A stretch of 64,000 bases of DNA from JAMXLO01 sp963850535 (GTDB lineage Bacteria; Pseudomonadota; Alphaproteobacteria; Acetobacterales; Acetobacteraceae): positions 1-64,000 of the forward strand of contig CAWKMC010000018.1 of NCBI GenBank assembly GCA_963850535.1. Reading direction: 5' to 3'. How positions within the stretch are numbered: the stretch's first letter is position 1; each line of letters opens with the position of its first letter. The position numbers were made by a program, and so were the translations under genes. The notes under the pieces are model-generated. The model worked only from the letters and a program-made list of their open reading frames with translations, made no database searches and was not told the DNA's origin. This document shows, in pieces, positions 9,928 through 18,105 of this stretch.

Positions 9928-11025
9928 GCGTCACGCCGACATAGCGCTGCGGGTCGAGCAGAATATCGCGCACCAGGATCGTGCCGAGATGGTCGGTGAC
10001 CAGCTCCATACATGGGTTGAGGATGCCACGGCGCCATGCGGCCACGCGGCGCAGGGCGGTGGCGAACGGCATGCCCTCCCGCCTGACAATGTCCTCGGCG
10101 AGCTTGTTGTCGACAGCGGCGCGGATGGCCTGTGCCTGTGGTTCGAGCGCCCGCCGCATTGCAGCCTTCGCGTCCTCGACTTGCTGGCGCTCGATGGCGG
10201 TGAGGTCGGGGATCATCACACTTGTATCGATGGCCTCGCCCTCGGTCACCCGGCAGGCACGCAGCGTGGTGTCCTGAGCGAGTGGAGGGACGATCTCGGG
10301 CGGTCCCTCAAAACAGAGGCGCTCGGGATAGCGCACCGATGCATCGATCAGCGAGCGGTCGAGCATCTGACCCACAGCGCCAAGCATCATCCAGCCGAAC
10401 CCGTGTAACCATGCGCGCGCATGGAACGCCTGTGTCGCGCGGTCGATATCGGCACCGTCCTTCACCAGAAGGTAGTTGTGCTCACCGCCCGAACCGTCGA
10501 AGCGCTCATGGGTGTCGCTGTTGAACAGCCCGGTGGAGGTCGATACCCGAGTAACTCGCGCTGCCCGCTCGAGTCCCGGCGCCACGGTGAGCAGCGCAGG
10601 AAAGAGGCCGCCAGCAACCGCGAGCGCACTGGTGACAGGCGTAGGCGCACCTTTCACGTCGTAGTCTAACAACATCCACGCAGCCTCGCCCCGCGGGAAT
10701 TCGATATGATCGCGGGTGCGGGCGATCACTCTGCTGCGCTGTGCGGCGGGTGTGCTTCGCCAGCTCGTTCGCGGTGACGACATTGACGATGTCGCCGACG
10801 GCCGCCTCTTTGATCGAGCCAAGTACCGACGGCCTCAGCCGACGACAGAGTTTCGATCTTCCCGGCGAAGGTTGCCGCGTCGGGCGCGGGGGTTGTCTGT
10901 GCTGTGCCGGCTGACATCTTGCACGCCGATCCGTCTGCTATCGGCTTGCCGTCACCCCCCAGTGCGATGCGCTTGGTCATTAGGCCGTGCTGGCTGCGCA
11001 TCACGGTGACCTGCGCGTGCACCAT
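9911..11025 (-). pseudogene. Primase half of the primase-helicase, frameshifted
   Basis: The ATG at 11025 overlaps the preceding ORF as TGATG. The first frame (MVHAQVTVMRSQHGLMTKRI, to about 10830) breaks after IETLSSAEAV. The second frame carries EAAWMLLDYDVKGAP, with the paired acidic residues of archaeo-eukaryotic-type primases, and then GGEHNYLLVKDGADI and a helical C-terminal part. It ends at 9911, where it should run on into the helicase. I infer a single primase-helicase of about 1,130 residues with two indels. It would make primers and unwind DNA for the element. Confidence 0.65.
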
Positions 11026-11102
11026 CAATTGTCCGCCTTACCGGGCAGCTCGAGCATCGGCCGCAGCGCTGCGCGCCGCATTTCCGCGGATACGTACTTC
11101 AT
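11025..11102 (-). CDS. Tiny coupled ORF (25 residues) before the primase
   Basis: MKYVSAEMRRAALRPMLELP followed by five residues. ATG at 11102 overlaps the previous TGA (ATGA), and its own TGA overlaps the primase ATG. The double overlap argues for a leader or coupling peptide, but length gives no statistical support. Confidence 0.3.
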   Translation of the reverse strand: MKYVSAEMRRAALRPMLELPGKADN

Positions 11103-11218
11103 CGCCCGAGATCCAGTCCGCGGCTGCCAAGCGACATTGTAGCCAGATACGATGTCTCACCGATCGGCGCGTCGCCGCAGAGCAACCGGGCGATGGCAAT
11201 CAGCATGCGCGCCTGCAT
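11099..11218 (-). CDS. Tiny ORF (39 residues) in the replication cassette
   Basis: ATG at 11218, TGA ending 11099. The peptide starts MQARMLIAIARLLCGDAPIG and ends GSRGLDLGR; it is amphipathic with a basic end. It overlaps the next tiny ORF by ATGA and lies downstream of the HTH gene. No family recognised. Confidence 0.35.
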   Translation of the reverse strand: MQARMLIAIARLLCGDAPIGETSYLATMSLGSRGLDLGR

Positions 11219-11280
11219 CTTCAGAGTCCCACGTGCTTTGAAGGTTTCGTTATCGGGCTTGCGAGAAGCGGGGCGGGTCT

Positions 11281-11529
11281 TTAGCCGCCGAGCAGCCGGT
11301 TCAGGCTATGCATGAGTATCAACCGACGCTTGTCGATCAGAATCAACTCAAGCACGCCACGGCCGATCAGCTGGTAGATTTTGGTGCGGCCCAGGCCGGA
11401 AATGCGCATCGCTTCGTTGAGGGTGACGGCCTTCGGCGGATGTTGATTCGGATAGGTCGTGACGGAGCGTGGCCGTGTGCCGGTATTGTGTTCGGTAGTT
11501 GCCTCGCTTGGTTGAACGTCCGCGACCAT
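11281..11529 (-). CDS. AlpA/excisionase-like helix-turn-helix protein
   Basis: About 82 residues from the ATG at 11529; the frame is open to 11628 but that part is Cys/Phe-rich and covers the tandem repeats, so I prefer the inner start. The C-terminal half reads AVTLNEAMRISGLGRTKIYQ, then LIGRGVLELILIDKRRLI. This is the winged HTH of AlpA-type excisionases: the ISGLGRTKIY recognition helix is followed by a short wing. Such proteins regulate integrase or excision, or activate element replication genes. Location between integrase and primase fits that role. The two 20-bp tandem repeats 60-100 bp upstream are a likely operator. Confidence 0.7.
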   Translation of the reverse strand: MVADVQPSEATTEHNTGTRPRSVTTYPNQHPPKAVTLNEAMRISGLGRTKIYQLIGRGVLELILIDKRRLILMHSLNRLLGG

Positions 11530-11587
11530 TGCTGGGTGCCCCTGTGCGCAGAGCGCCAGCCAAGCGCATCGGCGAAGTACGTGGAAC

Positions 11588-11627
11588 GGTGCAAAGGCGC
11601 ATGCGCAGGTGCAAAAGCGCATGCACA
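11588..11627. repeat. Two tandem 20-bp repeats (iteron- or operator-like)
   Basis: Copy 1 at 11588-11607 reads GGTGCAAAGGCGCATGCGCA. Copy 2 at 11608-11627 differs at two positions (18 of 20 identical). Each contains a GCGCATGC core that is nearly palindromic. They lie just upstream of the HTH gene on its coding strand. They could be an operator for that protein or origin iterons. Confidence 0.6.
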
Positions 11628-11640
11628 CCCACGCGGCGAA

Positions 11641-12135
11641 TCATGTGCGTGCTCGCTGTTTTACCAGCGCCCAGGTTGCCTGTTCGGTCCGGCGCGCGAC
11701 GTCGAGGCGCGGATCGTTTGGGCACAGATCGCGCGCGGCCTTGAACGCCTCTTTGGCCGTCCATCTCGGGAAGCCTTGTTTCTCCCAGGCGGCGAAAACA
11801 AGATCGCAACGCATTTGCGCGGGCGGCGCTGCCTTCGTCGGCAGCGGCGTCGCGGCCGGCGCGGGCCTGGGCACGAGCTGCAGTCCGACATGTACGCTGC
11901 CGTCGCGGCCTATCACCACGTATTGCTGGCTCATGAAATCCCACTCCAGCCGCGCCCCATACCACCATGCCGGCGGAATGCGGTCCGGCCCCGCAACGGC
12001 CAGCAGCTCCCCGCCCAGCAGCATGCCCACGAGCACGTCCTCCTTCGTGATGGTGGTCAGGCCGCCCGGAGTCCGCCGATACTTCGCCAGCCCGCGCAGA
12101 TCGACATAGGCGCGTATCGCCTCCTCCACGGTCAT
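11641..12135 (-). CDS. Hypothetical protein of the integrative element
   Basis: 164 residues with ATG at 12135, overlapping the end of the preceding tiny ORF. The N-terminus (MTVEEAIRAYVDLRGLAKYR) is helical. The middle has PPAWWYGARLEWDFMSQQYV and VIGRDGSVHVGLQLVP, beta-rich. A Pro/Ala linker near residues 90-106 precedes a C-terminal helical domain (CDLVFAAWEKQGFPRWTAKE). Two-domain layout with no known family. It sits between integrase and HTH in the leftward operon. Confidence 0.5.
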   Translation of the reverse strand: MTVEEAIRAYVDLRGLAKYRRTPGGLTTITKEDVLVGMLLGGELLAVAGPDRIPPAWWYGARLEWDFMSQQYVVIGRDGSVHVGLQLVPRPAPAATPLPTKAAPPAQMRCDLVFAAWEKQGFPRWTAKEAFKAARDLCPNDPRLDVARRTEQATWALVKQRART

Positions 12136-12209
12136 ACCGGCACCGCCTCGCGCAGCGGCGCCACGTTGGCCCCGCGCGGCGGGGCGGTGCAGCAGGCCGC
12201 GTCGTTCAC
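12132..12209 (-). CDS. Tiny ORF (25 residues) coupled to the integrase stop
   Basis: GTG at 12209 overlaps the integrase TGA, and its own TGA overlaps the next ATG. The peptide is VNDAACCTAPPRGANVAPLR plus five residues. Evidence is the double overlap only. Confidence 0.25.
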   Translation of the reverse strand: MNDAACCTAPPRGANVAPLREAVPV

Positions 12210-13682
12210 CGTGTGATAAGCCGGTCCAACGCGGGGTGCGGGATGATCCGGGCGCCGTCCGTGTGCAACCCGTCGAGCGCATCAGCGAGCCGCTGCGCCG
12301 CCAGAGTGCGGTCAGCCAGGTAACGCGAACATTGTAACGGGCATCAATCGGATCGGTGATCGTAACGTGATTTAATTGTGCCTTGATAACGTGCGGCAAC
12401 TCGCCCAGATCGCCGAGCACGGTCGAGGCCGAGCGGCGCAAGTCGTGGCGATGGAAAGGCTCGCGGATGCCGGCGGCCGCGGCAATCACTTTGCTTTCGC
12501 GGTCCCAGTTATTGGCAACCGCGCCGGAACCGATGGCTGGGAATACCAGGTCGTCGGGCTTGCCTGGTCCCAGCACGCGCAGCAGATCGACCGCCTGCCT
12601 CGACAGCGGGACGGTGTGCGGTTGATCATTCTTCGTGCGCAAGATCGTCCAGAGGCCGCGATCCAGGTTGATCGCTCCCCAGCACGCGGCAGCCGCTTCC
12701 TCCCGCCTCACCAGCGTCAGCAGCAGGAACAGCATGATGGCTGCATGTGGCGTGGTGTAAGGGAATACCCGGGCTGTACGGCTCACCCGGCGGCATCTGT
12801 CGTAGGAACGCGAGCGCAGCGTGCGACAGGGTGATTTGCCCGGCTGGTTTGCCGTGGCGCGCCGGGCGCGCCCAGGTGCCGCGGTCGAGGTTGAGGTGAT
12901 GCCAGTGCAGCCGGATGTCGATCTCTGGTGCCAGCGCGGCGAACACCCGGGCCTCCGCATAACCCGTCGCTCGGTCGCGGAGCACCGGCACCAGTGCGGC
13001 CAGTTCATCGGTCGAAAGGTGCCGTTCGCGTTGCCGCACGGCGGCGGGCGACCGCAGCAGCCCGAAATCCTGCGGTACGTAGCCACGGCCGGGATGGGCG
13101 GCCCAGGTGAACACCGGATGCAGCGTGCGCGTGGCAAACCCGGCCTCGCCCGGGGTCCGGTAGTTGTCGGCCGTAAGCTGGAGATCGCTCAGCGTCGAGT
13201 GTGGCGAGCGGCTTGTCGAATAGGGGGCCGAACACCCGCACGATGCGCGTGCGGCCATGCGGCCAGGACCGCAGAGCGTGGCCCTTCAGCCGCTCATAAA
13301 GGTCGATCAGCGCGCCCAGGGTATTGGTCATCACGGGCGCGGGTTCGGGCTCTGGGGCTGCCTCTGCTGCCTGGGCCGCACCCTTCGCCCGGCGCTTACG
13401 TTCCGGCAGCGGACCCCCGGACTGCACGGCGACGCGGAACGCTCCCTGCGCCCTCCGGGCCGCGGCGATCGACAGCCCGTGCTCGCCGTATTCACCATGG
13501 GTGGCCCAGTGCTGGATGCGGGCCTTGTCACGGCAGCTGCCGCGCCAGGTAATTTTGCCGCTAGGGCTGGCACGGACCATCAGCCCCTCGCAGCCGGCAT
13601 CGGTCACGCCCCGGCGCTGGCCGCTTCGCTTCGCGTCCGCGCGCAGTCGGGCCAGGGTCTTTTCTGTCAGGTGGATCGACAT
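12206..13682 (-). pseudogene. Tyrosine-recombinase integrase, frameshifted
   Basis: The ATG at 13682 begins MSIHLTEKTLARLRADAKRS, the DUF4102-type arm-binding domain of tRNA-targeting integrases. A SAM-like core-binding region follows (LGALIDLYERLKGHALRSW). The catalytic part is spread over other frames: LSTDELAALVPVL in one; MLFLLLTLVRREEAAAACWG with the first catalytic Arg; and FHRHDLRRSASTVLGDLGE with the HxxR box. The C-terminal QRLADALDGL and PALDRLITR ends at 12206. At least three indels break about 490 residues. Position beside tRNA-Met, reading away from it, is typical. Confidence 0.8.
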
Positions 13683-13861
13683 TGCGGTGGCTCCCTGGGC
13701 AACGCGCCATCGCTTGGGCAACGTTGGGCAACAGAGAGCCGGAAACTACCACGAACAAAGGCGAACAACAACGGTTAGCTTGGGAGCTTGCCGCAGGCCG
13801 AAGCTGTGGTTAACCTGTTGATTGACCGACTACCTTTCGGACAGATGCGGCCAGAGAGGAA

Positions 13862-13890
13862 TGGTAGCGGCGGGCGGATTTGAACCACCG
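13862..13890. other. Putative attachment site in the tRNA-Met 3' end
   Basis: Integrases of this type recombine within the T-loop/3' end of a tRNA, and this end directly faces the integrase gene. I did not find a second copy of this stretch on the left side, so the exact core is inferred from position only. Confidence 0.4.
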
Positions 13891-13936
13891 ACCAAGGGAT
13901 TATGATTCCCCTGCTCTACCGCTGAGCTACGCCGCC
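13862..13936 (-). tRNA. tRNA-Met (CAU), elongator type
   Basis: The minus strand reads GGCGGCGTAGCTCAGCGGTA from 13936 and ends CGCCGCTACCA at 13862, with CCA encoded. The acceptor stem pairs GGCGGCG with CGCCGCT (first pair G-U). The anticodon stem-loop GGGGAATCATAATCCCTT gives anticodon CAT. The T arm contains GGTTCAAATCC. The first base pair and D arm are of elongator rather than initiator type. The 3' end faces the integrase and is the likely attachment site. Confidence 0.93.
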
Positions 13937-13994
13937 ATCCAGATCCGGAGGGCCGGGAGATAGTCTCCGTCCCCTACCGCGTCAACGCCGTGGC

Positions 13995-15392
13995 CTACCC
14001 CGCCGAGTCCGGTAGCCGAAGCGCGACCCAAGACGGCCCCGGCACCGTGCGTTCCTTCTGCAGCACCAGCATCATGATGAAACGATGCTTCGCCTCGCGT
14101 TCCGCAGTGATCGACGATTGTATATCGGTCGCTGCGGCGACAGGTTTCCCTTGCACCCGCAGAATGACATCGCCCTCAGCCACGCCACGCCGCGCCGCGT
14201 CCGAGCCCGGAACCACCCCCGACACCAATACGCCACCCACATCGTCCTCAAGCCCATATTTGGCGCGATCACTTGCCGGAATGCCGGCAAGTGACAGGCC
14301 GAGATCAGGCCGGATCGCGGCGTTCGGTCGCTCAGTCGGCAACGGAGCGTCGCGCGTCTCCCACTTCTTGCGTGGCCAGGCGGCGACAGTCACCGGCAAG
14401 GTTTGCTGCGCACCATCGCGCCCCAGCGTCACCTGAACCGTCTCTCCGACCGGCGTTCGCACGATATCCCGCAGCAAGGCTCGCTCATCGCGTGGCGCGC
14501 TGTCGCCGAACCGCAGGATCACGTCTCCGATCTGGATCCCAGCCCGCCGCGCCGGCCCATCCGGCAGCACCCAGGACACCACGGAGCCCTCCGCTTGTCG
14601 CATGCCCAATGCTTCGGCCATAGAGGGCGTGACCTGCTGCACCTTCAAGCCGATCCAACCCGGACGTACCCAGCCGTAGGCCTTCAACTGACCCACCACA
14701 AACTGTGCCGTGTCGGACGGGATCGCGAGACCGAGCCCGGCGGACGCCTCGGTCGGTGATACGAGCGCCGTATCGACCCCGATCACCTGGCCAGTCATGT
14801 TGAACAACGGCCCGCCGGAATTGCCGTGGTTGATCGCCGCGTCGGTCTGAATGTAGTCGTCATACGGCAAGTCCTGCACGTTTCGGTTGAGACCGCTGAT
14901 AATGCCGGCCGATACCGAAGTGCCGATTCCAAGCGGATTGCCAATTGCAAATACCGGCTCGCCGATCTGCAGCTTGGTGCTGTCGCCCCACTGCACCGGC
15001 GTCAGCGGCTGAGCAGGCTGCACCCGCACCACCGCCAGATCCGCCAGTCTGGACGCATACATCATCGTCCCTGGCAGCACCGAGCCGTCGGACAGCGTCA
15101 CCGAGATGTCGAACGCGTTCTCGACCACATGGTAGTTGGTAACGATGGTTCCGGCTGGGTCGATCACGAATCCCGAGCCCACGAAGGTTTTGCTGTCAGC
15201 ATTCTGTCCGGTCGTCGCGCCGGCATTCACAGACGATGTAGGCTCCGTGACCTCCTTGCGGACCGTGATATTGACCACGGTCGGCAGCAGATTTCGGATA
15301 AGTTCCGACTGGTTGCCGCCGAAATCGCCGGCGCGCGCAGACGGCAGGAAGACTACCAGCGCAAGTGCTGCGGCAATCAGGTGGCGATGCAT
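13995..15392 (-). CDS. degP: Do/HtrA-type periplasmic serine protease
   Basis: 465 residues with a signal peptide (residues 1-21, ending SARAG). The trypsin-like S1C domain has His88 (TNYHVV), Asp118 (RLADLAVV) and Ser192 (NHGNSGGPL). Two PDZ domains follow (about 245-335, with GWIGLKVQQV and ARRAGIQIGDVIL; and about 355-445, with AARRGVAEGDVILRVQG). This is the usual Do-family size and layout. It degrades misfolded envelope proteins. It lies 12 bp after mnmA in the same direction and its stop is 59 bp from the tRNA. It is intact, unlike the genes just upstream of it. The degP/degQ assignment within the family is not certain. Confidence 0.9.
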   Translation of the reverse strand: MHRHLIAAALALVVFLPSARAGDFGGNQSELIRNLLPTVVNITVRKEVTEPTSSVNAGATTGQNADSKTFVGSGFVIDPAGTIVTNYHVVENAFDISVTLSDGSVLPGTMMYASRLADLAVVRVQPAQPLTPVQWGDSTKLQIGEPVFAIGNPLGIGTSVSAGIISGLNRNVQDLPYDDYIQTDAAINHGNSGGPLFNMTGQVIGVDTALVSPTEASAGLGLAIPSDTAQFVVGQLKAYGWVRPGWIGLKVQQVTPSMAEALGMRQAEGSVVSWVLPDGPARRAGIQIGDVILRFGDSAPRDERALLRDIVRTPVGETVQVTLGRDGAQQTLPVTVAAWPRKKWETRDAPLPTERPNAAIRPDLGLSLAGIPASDRAKYGLEDDVGGVLVSGVVPGSDAARRGVAEGDVILRVQGKPVAAATDIQSSITAEREAKHRFIMMLVLQKERTVPGPSWVALRLPDSAG

Positions 15393-15404
15393 GTCGGTTT
15401 GCCC

Positions 15405-16527
15405 CTATGCGGAGGGGCCGGCAGATAGCCCTGGCTTCGCTACGTCGTCAATCTGTTCTCGTTTGATGATGCCGCCGCCCAGGATGCGGGAGCCACTATA
15501 AAACACGCAGGCCTGCCCGGGCGCCGGCAACGCCGGGCGCGTCCAGCCGCACCGTCGCCGTCGCATCGGCCTGTGCGACAACGGTCGCGGCCTGCGGCGC
15601 CTCGCGGGCGCGCAGCTTGACCTGCAGCAGGCCATCGGCCGTCTGGCGGCGCGACCAGCCAGTTCACCTCGCGCAGGCGCACCGTCCGCGTGCCGGCGTC
15701 GCGCGGTCCCACGACGACCCGCCGCCGCGCGCGGATCCAGCGCAACCACGGTCTGCCGCTGGCCGCCGTCGACCGCCGCCGCGCCGAGCCGCTTGCCCTG
15801 CCCCACCGTGTAGCGCGCGATCCCGTCGTGCCGCGCCAGCACGCGCCCGTCGCGATCGACGATCTCGCCCGGCTCGCCGGCATCCGGGCGCAGCCGCACC
15901 ACCGTGTCGGCATAGTGGCCCGACGGGACGAAGCAGATGTCCTGGCTGTCCGGCTTCGCCGCCACCGGCAGCCCGAGCCGCTCCGCCTCGCGCGCGCACC
16001 GCCCGCTTGTCGGCCATCTCGCCCAGCGGAAACAGCGACTGCAGCAAGCTGCGTCGCGCGTGGTGGCGAACAGGAACCAGCTCTGGTCGCGCGCCAGGTC
16101 GGCGGCGCGGTGCAGTTCCGGCCCATCCGGACCGTCGATCCGCCGCACATAATGCCCGGTCGCCAGCCGCTCGCAGCCCAAGCCCCTGCGCCAGCGCGGT
16201 CAGATCGGCGAACTTCACCGTCTGGTTGCAGCGCACGCACGGCACCGGCGTCTCGCCGGCGGCATAGCTGTCGGCGAAATCGCCGATCACCGCATCGGCG
16301 AAGCGCTTCTCGGCGTCGATCACGTAGTGCGGGATGCCGAGATGGTCGGCCACGCGGCGCGCGTCGTGGATGTCCTGGCCGGCGCAGCACGCGCCCTTGC
16401 GGCCGGTCGCCGCGCCGTGGTCGTAGAGCTGCAGCGTGACGCCGATCACCTCGTGGCCGGCCTCGTGCAGCAGGCCGGCGACGGTGCTGCTGTCCACGCC
16501 GCCCGACATCGCGACGAGGATGCGCAT
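15405..16527 (-). pseudogene. mnmA: tRNA 2-thiouridylase MnmA, frameshifted as sequenced
   Basis: From ATG 16527 the frame reads MRILVAMSGGVDSSTVAGLL, with the PP-loop SGGVDSS, then GVTLQLYDH, KGACCAGQDI and TPVPCVRCNQTVKF (first catalytic Cys). After about 16180 the frame changes: RLATGHYVRR, then KPDSQDICFVPSG (second catalytic Cys) and YTVGQGKRLG, and finally a C-terminal FYSGSRILGGG. At least three indels are needed. MnmA adds sulfur to U34 of tRNA(Lys/Glu/Gln) using sulfur from cysteine desulfurase, matching its neighbours. All motifs are intact in the alternate frames, so an assembly error is more likely than loss of such a conserved gene. Confidence 0.85.
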
Positions 16528-16532
16528 GCGCG

Positions 16533-16865
16533 CTAGTCGTTCATCATGTTGCGCGTGCCGGCGGGCAGCTTCACCACCAGGCCGTCGAGCGCCTCGGTCA
16601 TCACGATCTGGCAGCCCAGCCGCGACGTCTCGGTCAGGCCGAACGCCAGGTCCAGCATGTCCTCCTCGTCCTCGGTCGGTTCGGCGAGCTTCCTGAACCA
16701 GGCCGGATCGACGATGACGTGGCAGGTGGAGCAGGCGAGCGAACCCTCGCAGGCGCCCTCGATATCGACGCCGTGCTGGTGCGCGATCTCCAGCACCGAC
16801 AGGCCGAGCGGCGCATCGACTTCGCGGCGCGTGCCGTCGCGCTCGATGAAGGTCATCTTCGGCAT
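16533..16865 (-). CDS. fdx: [2Fe-2S] ferredoxin, adrenodoxin/Isc type
   Basis: 110 residues. Cluster ligands are Cys39, Cys45, Cys48 and Cys85, in the C-x5-C-x2-C-x36-C spacing of adrenodoxin-type ferredoxins (EGACEGSLACSTCHV and SRLGCQIV). The acidic loop TEDEEDMLD (residues 64-72) is the usual partner-binding region. It supplies electrons for Fe-S cluster assembly, in keeping with the desulfurases immediately upstream. The stop is 5 bp from the mnmA start and the gene begins 18 bp after iscS, so the three are cotranscribed. This gene is intact inside a block where most neighbours are frameshifted. Confidence 0.9.
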   Translation of the reverse strand: MPKMTFIERDGTRREVDAPLGLSVLEIAHQHGVDIEGACEGSLACSTCHVIVDPAWFRKLAEPTEDEEDMLDLAFGLTETSRLGCQIVMTEALDGLVVKLPAGTRNMMND

Positions 16866-16883
16866 CTGGGCAATGGGTTCCGT

Positions 16884-18089
16884 TCAGGCCTGGGCGAATC
16901 GTTCGATGCCGGGCGCCGGCGCCCCGGCATGCGCCGCGGCCAGCGCCGCCGCCGCATAGTCGATATCGGCCGGCGAGGTAAAGCGTCCGATCCCGATGCG
17001 CAAGGTGCGCGCGGCCGCTTCGTCGCTCAGGCCCGAGCGCGCGCAGCACGTAGGACGGCTCGATCGTCGGCCGAGGAGCAGGCCGAGCCGGTGGAGACGC
17101 AGAGATCCGGCACGCGCGCCATCAGGTCGGCGGCGGTCGCGGCCGGGAAGGTCAGGTTCAGGTTGCCGGGGATCCGCGCCTGCCGTGCTGCCGTTCACCG
17201 CGATACCCGGGATCGCCGCGCGCAGCCGGTCCAGCAGGCGGTCGCGCAGGCCGGCCAGCCGCTTCGCCTCCTCCGCCATCTCGGCCTGCGCCAGCCGGCA
17301 GGCCTCGCCCAGGCCGACGATCAGCGGCGCCGGCAGCGTGCCGGAGCGCAGCCCGCGCTCCTGGCCGCCGCCGGAGAACAGCGGCGCCAGCCGCACGCGC
17401 GGCCGGCGGCGGACATACAGCGCGCCGACGCCCTTCGGTCCGTAGATCTTGTGGCCGCTGATCGAGGCCAGATCGACCTTCCAGCCGGTCAGGTCGAGCG
17501 GGATCTTGCCGGCCGCCTGCGCGATGTCGGTGTGGAACAGCGCGCCCGCCTGCTTGGCGATGGCGGCGAGCGCCGGGATGTCCTGCACCACGCCGATCTC
17601 GTTGTTCACCGCCATGACGCTGACCAGCAGCGTCGGCACCTCCAGCGCCGCGCGCAGCACGTCGGGGTCGAGCAGCCCGTCCGGCCGCACCGGCAGGAAC
17701 ACCGGCTCGAACCCCTCGGCGGCGAGATCGGCCACCGATTCCAGGACGCATTTGTGCTCGGTCGCCACGGTGACGATGCGGCGGCGCTCATTGCCGGCGC
17801 GCGGGCGAAGCGGGCGGCGCCCTTGATCGCGATGTTGTTGCTCTCGGTCGCGCCGGAGGTGAACACGAGCTCCTTCGCATCGGCGCCGATCAGCGCGGCG
17901 ACCTGCGCGCGGGCGTCCTCGACCGCGGCTTCCGCCTCGGTGCCCATCACGTGCTCGACGCTGTGCGGGTTGCCGTAGTGCTCGGTGAACCAGGGCAGCA
18001 TCGCCGCGACCACGCGCGGGTCGCAGCGGGTGGTCGCCTGGTTGTCGAGATAGACCGGACGGTTCGGGCGTGGCGGAGCGACTGGTCAT
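16884..18089 (-). pseudogene. iscS: Cysteine desulfurase IscS/NifS-like, frameshifted as sequenced
   Basis: The start at 18089 (MTSRSATPEPS) leads, in a second frame, to VVAAMLPWFTEHYGNPHSVE and ELVFTSGATESNNIAIKG. The middle frame has TVATEHKCVLES, HTDIAQAAGKIPL and SISGHKIYGPKGVGALYV, where Lys carries PLP. The catalytic-Cys loop near 17060 is in yet another frame, and the end (RTLRIGIGRFTSPADID) is intact. About 400 residues, normal for group I desulfurases. It releases sulfur from cysteine for Fe-S clusters and tRNA thiolation. At least four indels; motifs are preserved across frames, which suggests sequence error. Confidence 0.85.
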
Positions 18090-18105
18090 GGCGGCCAATG
18101 TGGGT

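Larger units (their letters stand above)
3455..13890 (-). mobile_element. Integrative element with its own replication genes, beside tRNA-Met
   Basis: All genes between about 3.45 and 13.7 kb read leftwards from an integrase that starts 180 bp from the 3' end of tRNA-Met. The module holds integrase, AlpA-like HTH, primase-helicase, family-A polymerase, DNA methyltransferase and RuvC-like nuclease. No capsid, terminase, conjugation or relaxase gene is visible. The right end is taken at the tRNA. The left end is uncertain because I found no repeat of the tRNA 3' end by eye; the last co-oriented ORF stops at 3455. Nearly every gene is frameshifted as sequenced. Confidence 0.55.

Noticed and set aside
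13862..13936. tRNA-Met read as initiator tRNA or tRNA-Ile(CAU)
   Set aside because: The acceptor begins with G and pairs fully (first pair G-U), unlike the initiator, and the stem sequence fits alphaproteobacterial elongator Met; Ile(CAU) cannot be fully excluded without modification data.
16719..17978. 419-codon plus-strand frame opposite the desulfurase and ferredoxin genes
   Set aside because: High-GC antisense shadow: Arg/Ala/Asp-rich, no domain, while the minus strand encodes recognisable IscS and ferredoxin.
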